55,653 bases of DNA. Origin: Nemertoderma westbladi (Eukaryota; Xenacoelomorpha; Nemertodermatida; Nemertodermatidae). The first letter of the stretch is position 1. The number at the start of each line of letters is the position of its first letter. The notes under the pieces are model-generated. The model did not search any database, was not told the origin of the DNA, and saw only the letters and a program-made list of their open reading frames with translations. This document shows positions 1 through 9,330 of the stretch, one piece after another. The stretch covers positions 1 through 55,653 of the forward strand of contig JAUCBJ010001266.1 in NCBI GenBank assembly GCA_032718475.1. Direction: 5' to 3'. The translations under genes were made by a program, and so were the position numbers.

Positions 1-45
1 CCAACAAGGCAAACGAATCAGTTATCCCACAAAAGCTTTTACAGA
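1..45. other. short non-satellite flank
   Basis: This is the only non-satellite sequence left of the array. It ends in CAAAAGCTTTTACA, a 14-base string also present at about 39400-39414 inside the BEL-like element. No gene is visible. Confidence 0.4.
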
Positions 46-3000
46 TAGGAGTAGCGCCCACCCTTACCTTTGGGTAGCAGATAAGAGTAGCGCCCACCCC
101 TACCTTCGGGTAGCAGATAGGAGTAGCGCCCACCCTTACCTTCGGTTAGCAGATAGGAGTAGCGCCCACCCTTACCTTTGGGTAGCAGATAGGAGTAGCG
201 CCCACCCCTACCTTCGCTTAGCAGATAGGAGTAGCGCCCACCCTTACCTTCGGTTAGCAGATAGGAGTAGCGCCCACCCCTACCTTCGGGTAGCAGATAG
301 GAGTAGCGCCCACCCTTACCTTCGCTTAGCAGATAGGAGTAGCGCCCACCCCTACCTTCGGGTAGCAGATAGGAGTAGCGCCCACCCTTACCTTCGGTTA
401 GCAGATAGGAGTAGCGCCCACCCTTACATTCGGTTTGCAGATAGGAGTAGCGCCCACCCTTACCTTCGGTTAGCAGATAGGAGTAGCGCCCACCCCTACC
501 TTCGGGTAGCAGATAGGAGTAGCGCCCACCCCTAACTTAGGGTAGCAGATAGGAGTATAGCACCCACCCCTACCTTCGGGTAGCAGATAGGAGTAGCGCC
601 CACCCCTACCTTGGGGTAGCAGATAGGAGTAGCGCCCACCCTTACCTTCGCTTAGCAGATAGGAGTAGCGCCCACCCCTACCTTCGGGTAGCAGATAGGA
701 GTAGCGCCCACCCTTACCTTCGGTTAGCAGATAGGAGTAGCGCCCAACCTTACCTTCGGTTAGCAGATAGGAGTAGCGCCCACCCTTACCTTCGGTTAGC
801 AGATAGGAGTAGCGCCCACCCTTACCTTCGGTTAGCAGATAGGAGTAGCGCCCACCCTTACCTTCGGTTAGCAGATAGGAGTAGCGCCCACCCTTACCAT
901 CGGTTAGCAGATAGGAGTAGCGCCCACCCCTACCTTCGGGTAGCAGATAGGAGTAGCGCCCACCCCTAACTTAGGGTAGCTGATAGGAGTATAGCACCCA
1001 CCCCTACCTTCGGGTAGCAGATAGGAGTAGCACCCACCCCTACCTTCGGGTAGCAGATATGAGTAGCGCCCACCCCTACCTTCGGGTAGCAGATAGGAGT
1101 AGCGCCCACCCTTACCTTCGGTTAGCAGATAGGAGTAGCGCCCACCCTTACCTTTGGGTAGCAGATAGGAGTAGCGCCCACCCCTACCTTCGCTTAGCAG
1201 ATAGGAGTAGCGCCCACCCTTACCTTCGGTTAGCAGATAGGAGTAGCGCCCACCCCTACCTTCGGGTAGCAGGGAGTAGCGCCCACCCTTACCTTCGGTT
1301 AGCAGATAGGAGTAGCGCCCACCCCTACCTTCGGGTAGCAGATAGGAGTAGCGCCCACCCCTAACTTCGGGTAGCAGATAGGAGTAGCGCCCACCCTTAC
1401 CTTCGCTTAGCAGATAGGAGTAGCGCCCACCCCTACCTTCGGGTAGCAGATAGGAGTAGCGCCCACCCTTACCTTCGGTTAGCAGATAGGAGTAGCGCCC
1501 ACCCTTACATTCGGTTTGCAGATAGGAGTAGCGCCCACCCTTACCTTCGGTTAGCAGATAGGAGTAGCGCCCACCCCTACCTTCGGGTAGCAGATAGGAG
1601 TAGCGCCCACCCCTACCTTCGGGTAGCAGATAGGAGTAGCGCCCACCCTTACCTTCGGTTAGCAGATAGGAGTAGTGCCCACCCTTACCTTTGGGTAGCA
1701 GATAGGAGTAGCGCCCACCCCTACCATCGGGTAGCAGATAGGAGTAGCGCCCACCCCTACCTTCGCTTAGCAGATAGGAGTAGCGCCCACCCTTACCTTC
1801 GGTTAGCAGATAGGAGTAGCACACACCCCTACCTTCGGGTAGCAGATAGGAGTAGCGCCCACCCCTACCTTCGGGTAGCAGATATGAGTAGCGCCCACCC
1901 TTACCTTCGGTTAGCAGATAGGAGTAGCGCCCACCCTTACCTTTGGGTAGCAGATAGGAGTAGCGCCCACCCCTACCTTCGGGTAGCAGATAGGAGTAGC
2001 GCCCACCCTTACCTTCGGTTAGCAGATATGAGTAGCGCCCACCCTTACCTTCGGTTAGCAGATAGGAGTAGCGCCCACCCTTACCTTTGGGTAGCAGATA
2101 GGAGTAGCGCCCACCCCTACCTTCGGGTAGCAGATAGGAGTAGCGCCCACCCTTACCTTCGGTTAGCAGATAGGAGTAGCGCCCACCCTTACCTTTGGGT
2201 AGCAGATAGGAGTAGCGCCCACCCCTACCTTCGCTTAGCAGATAGGAGTAGCGCCCACCCTTACCTTCGGTTAGCAGATAGGAGTAGCGCCCACCCCTAC
2301 CTTCGGGTAGCAGGGAGTAGCGCCCACCCTTACCTTCGGTTAGCAGATAGGAGTAGCGCCCACCCCTACCTTCGGGTAGCAGATAGGAGTAGCGCCCACC
2401 CCTACCTTCGGGTAGCAGATAGGAGTAGCGCCCACCCCTACCTTCGGGTAGCAGATAGGAGTAGCGCCCACCCCTACCTTTGGGTAGCAGATAGGAGTAG
2501 CGCCCACCCTTACCTTCGGTTATCAGATAGGAGTAGCGCCCGCCCCTACCTTCGGGTAGCAGATAGGAGTAGCGCCCACCCCTACCTTCGGGTAGCAGAT
2601 AGGAGTAGCGCCCGCCCCTACCTTCGGGTAGCAGATAGGAGTAGCGCCCACCCCTACCTTCGGTTATCAGATAGGAGTAGCGCCCACCCCTACCTTCGGG
2701 TAGCAGATAGGAGTAGCGCCCACCCCTACCTTCGGGTAGCAGATAGGAGTAGCGCCCACCCCTACCTTCGGTTAGCAGATAGGAGTAGCGCCCACCCTTA
2801 CCTTTGGGTAGCAGATAGGAGTAGCGCCCACCCCTACCTTCGGGTAGCAGATAGGAGTAGCGCCCACCCCTACCTTCGGGTAGCAGATATGAGTAGCGCC
2901 CACCCTTACCTTCGGGTAGCAGATAGGAGTAGCGCCCACCCCTACCTTTGGGTAGCAGATAGGAGTAGCGCCCACCCCTACCTTCGGGTAGCAGATAGGA

Positions 3001-6000
3001 GTAGCGCCCACCCTTACCTTCGGTTAGCAGATAGGAGTAGCGCCCACCCTTACCTTTGGGTAGCAGATAGGAGTAGCGCCCACCCCTACCTTCGCTTAGC
3101 AGATAGGAGTAGCGCCCACCCTTACCTTCGGTTAGCAGATAGGAGTAGCGCCCACCCCTACCTTCGTGTAGCAGGGAGTAGCGCCCACCCTTACCTTCGG
3201 TTAGCAGATAGGAGTAGCGCCCACCCCTACCTTCGGGTAGCAGATAGGAGTAGCGCCCACCCCTACCTTAGGGTAGCAGATAGGAGTAGCGCCCACCCCT
3301 ACCTTCGGGTAGCAGATAGGAGTAGCGCCCACCCCTACCTTTGGGTAGCATATAGGAGTAGCGCCACCCTTACCTTCGGGTATCAGATAGGAGTAGCGCC
3401 ACGCCCCTACCTTCGGGTAGCAGATAGGAGTAGCGCCCACCCTTACCTTCGGTTATCAGATAGGAGTAGCGCCCACCCCTACCTTCGGGTAGCAGATAGG
3501 AGTAGCGCCCACCCTTACCTTCGGTTATCAGATAGGAGTAGCGCCCACCCCTACCTTCGGGTAGCAGATAGGAGTAGCGCCCACCCTTACCTTCGGTTAG
3601 CAGATAGGAGTAGCGCCCACCCCTACCTTCGGGTAGCAAGTAGGTGTAGCACCCACCCTTACCTTCGGGTAGCAGATAGGAGTATAGCGCCCACCCCTAC
3701 CTTCGGGTAGCAGATATGATTAGCGCCGACCCCTACCTTCGGGTAGCAGATAGGAGTATAGCGCCCACCCCTACCTTCGGGTAGCAGATAGGAGTAGCGC
3801 CCACCCTTACCTTCGGTTAGCAGATAGGAGTAGCGCCCACCCTTACCTTCGTTTAGCAGATAGGAGTAGCGCCCACCCCTAACTTAGGGTAGCAGATAGG
3901 AGTAGCGCCCACCCCTACCTTTGGGTAGCAGATAGGAGTAGCGCCTACCCCTACCTTCGGGTAGCATATAGGAGTAGCGCCCACCCTTACCTTCGGGTAG
4001 CAGATAGGAGTAGCGCCCACCCCTACCTTCGGGTAGCAGATAGGAGTAGCGCCCACCCCTACCTTCGGGTAGCAGATAGGAGTAGCGCCCACCCCTACCT
4101 TCGTGTAGCAGATAGGAGTAGCGCCCACCCTTACCTTCGCGTAGCAGATAGGAGTAGCGCCCACCCCTACCTTCGGGTAGCAGATAGGAGTAGCGCCCAC
4201 CCCTACCTTCGGGTAGCAGATAGGAGTAGCGCCCACCCCTACCTTCGGGTAGCAGATAGGAGTAGCGCCCACCCTTACCTTTGGGTAGCAGATAGGAGTA
4301 GCGCCCACCCCTACCTTCGGGTAGCAGATAGGAGTAGCGCCCACCCCTACCTTCGGGTAGCAGATAGGAGTAGCGCCCACCCTTACCTTCGGGTAGCAGA
4401 TAGGAGTAGCGCCCACCCTTACCTTCGGGTAGCAGATAGGAGTAGCGCCCACCCCTACCTTCGGGTAGCAGATAGGAGTAGCGCCCACCCTTACCTTCGG
4501 GTAGCAGATAGGAGTAGCGCCCACCCTTACCTTTGGGTAGCAGATAGGAGTAGCGCCCACCCCTACCTTCGCGTAGCAGATAGGAGTAGCGCCCACCCTT
4601 ACCTTCGGGTAGCAGATAGGAGTAGCGCCCACCCCTACCTTCGGGTAGCAGATAGGAGTAGCGCCCACCCTTACCTTCGGTTAGCAGATAGGAGTAGCGC
4701 CCACCCCTACCTTCGGGTAGCAGATAGGAGTAGCGCCCACCCCTACCTTAGGGTAGCAGATAGGAGTAGCGCCCACCCCTACCTTTGGGTAGCAGATAGG
4801 AGTAGCGCCCACCCCTACCTTCGGGTAGCATATAGGAGTAGCGCCCACCCTTACCTTCGGGTAGCAGATAGGAGTAGCGCACGCCCCTACCTTCGGGTAG
4901 CAGATAGGAGTAGCGCCCACCCTTACCTTCGGTTAGCAGATAGGAGTAGCGCCACACCCCTACCTTCGGGTAGCAGATAGGAGTAGCGCCCACCCCTACC
5001 TTCGGTTATCAGATAGGAGTAGCGCCCACCCCTACCTTCGGGTAGCAGATAGGAGTAGCGCCCACCCTTACCTTCGGGTAGCAGATAGGAGTAGCGCCCA
5101 CCCCTACCTTCGGGTAGCAGATAGGAGTAGCACCCACCCCTACCTTCGGGTAGCAGATAGGAGTAGCGCCTACCCCTACCTTTGGGTAGCATATAGGAGT
5201 AGCGCCCACCCTTACCTTCGGGTAGCAGATAGGAGTAGCGCCCACCCCTACCTTCGGGTAGCAGATAGGAGTAGCGCCCACCCCTACCTTCGGGTAGCAG
5301 ATAGGAGTAGCGCCCACCCCTACCTTCGCGTAGCAGATAGGAGTAGCGCCCACCCCTACCTTCGGGTAGCAGATAGGAGTAGCGCCCACCCCTACCTTCG
5401 GGTAGCAGATAGGAGTAGCGCCCACCCCTACCTTCGGGTAGCAGATAGGAGTAGCGCCCACCCCTACCTTCGGGTAGCAGATAGGAGTAGCGCCCACCCC
5501 TACCTTCGGGTAGCAGATAGGAGTAGCGCCCACCCCTACCTTCGCGTAGCAGATAGGAGTAGCGCCCACCCCTACCTTCGGGTAGCAGATAGGAGTAGCG
5601 CCCACCCTTACCTTCGGGTAGCAGATAGGAGTAGCGCCCACCCCTACCTTCGGGTAGCAGATAGGAGTAGCGCCCACCCCTACCTTCGGGTAGCAGATAG
5701 GAGTAGCACCCACCCCTACCTTCGGGTAGCAGATAGGAGTAGCGCCCACCCCTACCTTCGGGTAGCAGATAGGAGTAGCGCCCACCCTTACCTTCGGGTA
5801 GCAGATAGGAGTAGCGCCCACCCCTACCTTTGGGTAGCAGATAGGAGTAGCGCCCACCCCTACCTTCGGGTAGCAGATAGGAGTAGCGCCCACCCTTACC
5901 TTCGGTTAGCAGATAGGAGTAGCGCCCACCCCTACCTTTGGGTAGCAGATAGGAGTAGCGCCCACCCCTACCTTCGCTTAGCAGATAGGAGTAGCGCCCA

Positions 6001-9000
6001 CCCCTACCTTCGGGTAGCAGATAGGAGTAGCGCCCACCCCTACCTTCGGGTAGCAGATAGGAGTAGCGCCCACACTTACCTTCGCTTAGCAGATAGGAGT
6101 AGCGCCCACCCCTACCTTCGGGTAGCAGATAGGAGTAGCGCCCACCCTTACCTTCGGTTAGCAGATAGGAGTAGCGCCCACCCTTACCTTCGGTTAGCAG
6201 ATAGGAGTAGCGCCCACCCTTACCTTGGTTAGCAGATAGGAGTAGCGCCCACCCCTACCTTCGGGTAGCAGATAGGAGTAGCGCCCACCCCTAACTTAGG
6301 GTAGCAGATAGGAGTATAGCACCCACCCCTACCTTCGGGTAGCAGATAGGAGTAGCGCCCACCCCTACCTTGGGGTAGCAGATAGGAGTAGCGCCCACCC
6401 TTACCTTCGCTTAGCAGATAGGAGTAGCGCCCACCCCTACCTTCGGGTAGCAGATAGGAGTAGCGCCCACCCCTACCTTCGGTTAGCAGATAGGAGTAGC
6501 GCCCAACCTTACCTTCGGGTAGCAGATAGGAGTAGCGCCCACCCCTACCTTCGGTTAGCAGATAGGAGTAGCGCCCACCCTTACCTTCGGTTAGCAGATA
6601 GGAGTAGCGCCCACCCCTACCTTCGGGTAGCAGATAGGAGTAGCGCCCACCCCTACCTTCGGGTAGCAGATAGGAGTAGCGCCCACCCCTACCTTCGGGT
6701 AGCAGATAGGAGTAGCACCCACCCCTACCTTCGGGTAGCAGATAGGAGTAGCACCCACCCCTACCTTCGGGTAGCAGATAGGAGTAGCGCCCACCCCTAC
6801 CTTCGGGTAGCAGATAGGAGTAGCGCCCACCCCTACCTTCGGGTAGCAGATAGGAGTAGCGCCCACCCCTACCTTTGGGTAGCAGATAGGAGTAGCGCCC
6901 ACCCCTACCTTCGGGTAGCAGATAGGAGTAGCGCCCACCCCTACCTTCGGGTAGCAGATAGGAGTAGCGCCCACCCCTACCTTCGGGTAGCAGATAGGAG
7001 TAGCGCCCACCCCTACCTTCGGGTAGCAGATAGGAGTAGCGCCCACCCCTACCTTCGGGTAGCAGATAGGAGTAGCGCCCACCCCTACCTTCGGGTAGCA
7101 GATAGGAGTAGCGCCCACCCCTACCTTCGGGTAGCAGATAGGAGTAGCGCCCACCCCTACCTTCGGGTTAGCAGATCGGAGTAGCGCCCACCCTTACCAT
7201 CGGGTAGCAGATAGGAGTAGCGCCCACCCCTACCTTTGGGTAGCAGATAGGAGTAGCGCCCACCCCTAACTTAGGGTAGCAGATAGGAGTATAGCACCCA
7301 CCCCTACCTTCGGGTAGCAGATAGGAGTAGCACCCACCCCTACCTTCGGGTAGCAGATAGGAGTAGCGCCCACCCCTACCTTCGGGTAGCAGATAGGAGT
7401 AGCGCCCACCCTTACCTTCGGGTAGCAGATAGGAGTAGCGCCCACCCCTACCTTTGGGTAGCAGATAGGAGTAGCGCCCACCCCTACCTTCGCTTAGCAG
7501 ATAGGAGTAGCGCCCACCCTTACCTTCGGTTAGCAGATAGGAGTAGCGCCCACCCCTACCTTCGGGTAGCAGGGAGTAGCGCCCACCCTTACCTTCGGTT
7601 AGCAGATAGGAGTAGCGCCCACCCCTACCTTCGGGTAGCAGATAGGAGTAGCGCCCACCCCTACCTTCGGGTAGCAGATAGGAGTAGCGCCCACCCCTAC
7701 CTTCGCTTAGCAGATAGAAGTAGCGCCCACACTTACCTTCGCTTTGCAGATAGGAGTAGCGCCCACCCCTACCTTCGGGTAGCAGATAGGAGTAGCGCCC
7801 ACCCCTACCTTCGGGTAGCAGATAGGAGTAGCGCCCACCCTTACCTTCGGGTAGCAGATAGGAGTAGCGCCCACCCTTACCTTTGGGTAGCAGATAGGAG
7901 TAGCGCCCACCCCTACCTTCGGGTAGCAGATAGGAGTAGCGCCCACCCCTACCTTCGCTTAGCAGATAGGAGTAGCGCCCACCCTTACCTTCGGTTAGCA
8001 GATAGGAGTAGCACCCACCCCTACCTTCGGGTAGCAGATAGGAGTAGCGCCCACCCCTACCTTCGGGTAGCAGATAGGAGTAGCGCCCACCCTTACCTTC
8101 AGTTAGCAGATAGGAGTAGCGCCCACCCCTTACCTTTGGGTAGCAGATAGGAGTAGCGCCTACCCCTACCTTCGGGTAGCAGATAGGAGTAGCGCCCACC
8201 CTTACCTTCGGTTAGCAGATAGGACTAGCGCCCACCCTTACCTTTGGGTAGCAGATAGGAGTAGCGCCCACCCCTACCTTCGCTTAGCAGATAGGAGTAG
8301 CGCCCACCCTTACCTTCGGTTAGCAGATAGGAGTAGCGCCCACCCCTACCTTCGGGTAGCAGGGAGTAGCGCCCACCCTTACCTTCGGTTAGCAGATAGG
8401 AGTAGCGCCCACCCCTACCTTCGGGTAGCAGATAGGAGTAGCGCCCACCCCTACCTTCGGGTAGCAGATAGGAGTAGCGCACGTCCCTACCTTCGGGTAG
8501 CAGATAGGAGTAGCGCCCACCCTTACCCTCGGTTAGCAGATAGGAGTAGCGCCCACCCTTACCTTCGGTTAGCAGATAGGAGTAGCGCCCACCCCTAACT
8601 TAGGGTAGCAGATAGGAGTAGCGCCCACCCCTACCTTTGGGTAGCAGATAGGAGTAGCGCCCACCCCTACCTTTGGGTAGCATATTGGAGTAGTGCCCAC
8701 CCCTAACTTAGGGTAGCAGATAGGAGTAGCGCCCACCCCTACCTTCGGGTAGCAGTTAGGAGTAGCGCCCACCCTTACCTTCGGTTAGCAGATAGGAGTA
8801 GCGCCCACCCCTACCTTTGCGTAGCAGATAGGAGTAGCGCCCACCCCTACCTTTGGGTAGCATATTGGAGTAGCGCCCACCCCTACCTTCGGGTAGCAGA
8901 TATGAGTAGCGCCCACCCTTACCTTCGGTTATCAGATAGGAGTAGGGCCCACCCCTACCTTCGGGTAGCAGATAGGAGTAGCGCCCACCCCTACCTTTGG

Positions 9001-9091
9001 GTAGCAGATAGGAGTAGCGCCCACCCCTACCTTCGGGTAGCAGATAGGAGTATAGCACCCACCCCTACCTTCGGGTAGCAGATATGAGTAG
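46..9091. repeat. 36-bp satellite array, left block
   Basis: About 250 head-to-tail units of 36 bp, core GGAGTAGCGCCCACC followed by CTACCTTCGGGTAG or a variant. Common unit variants differ at C/T before TACC, at TTCG versus TTTG, and at GGGTAG, GGTTAG or GCTTAG in the right arm. Rare length variants are 33 bp (loss of ATA, as GCAGGGAGTAG near 1270, 2312, 3173, 7570 and 8362) and 38 bp (GAGTATAGCACCC, near 550, 985, 6313 and 7288). Runs of several variant units recur in the same order, so parts were amplified as multi-unit blocks. Long open frames occur on both strands only because 36 is a multiple of three; I do not call them genes. Confidence 0.97.
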
Positions 9092-9206
9092 TGACTAGCT
9101 GTCTGGTACCGGTCGTCCGTATATTCCAGTAAGTCAGTATACCGGTATATCCAAAACGCATACAGATAAGACAAGGGGCGAGCCATCGAGGCGAGTCTAC
9201 TACACA
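9092..9206 (-). repeat. 3' LTR of the Ty3/Gypsy element
   Basis: 115 bp, TG...CA. It holds the 12-base palindrome TATACCGGTATA. It matches 13862-13975 except for one additional G at the CCAGTAAG/CCATAAG site. Confidence 0.93.
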
Positions 9207-9208
9207 TG

Positions 9209-9215
9209 CCCCTTC
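9209..9215 (-). other. polypurine tract of the Ty3/Gypsy element
   Basis: On the minus strand GAAGGGG lies two bases from the 3' LTR. This is where plus-strand DNA synthesis would be primed. It is short, but in the expected place. Confidence 0.55.
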
Positions 9216-9256
9216 GGCGAAGGGGGTGGGCTAAGTGCGATCTAGTTCGGCAGGTG

Positions 9257-9286
9257 GGGGCGAGCCATCGAGGCGAGTCTACTACA
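9257..9286 (-). repeat. internal copy of the LTR end
   Basis: Thirty bases, GGGGCGAGCCATCGAGGCGA onward, repeat the LTR terminus (9175-9204) just inside the 3' LTR. A shorter third trace is at 9306-9318 (GGGGCGAGCCATA). This may be a scar of template slippage during reverse transcription. Confidence 0.7.
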
Positions 9287-9330
9287 AGTTTACTACACAG
9301 GGGATGGGGCGAGCCATAGGGGTGGGTCTT

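Noticed and set aside
1884-3710. 608-codon plus-strand open frame of 12-residue repeats (SSAHPYLRVADR type)
   Set aside because: It follows from a 36-bp unit lacking stops in that frame. Similar frames appear on the other strand and break at the 38-bp units. No start context, splice signals or non-repeat coding part.
7168-8199. 343-codon minus-strand frame in the satellite
   Set aside because: Same artefact of period 36. The encoded register switches between two repeat peptides when indels shift the frame.
46-9091. Possible CRISPR array
   Set aside because: Units are contiguous with no unique spacers, and the context is an animal genome with LTR elements and spliced genes.
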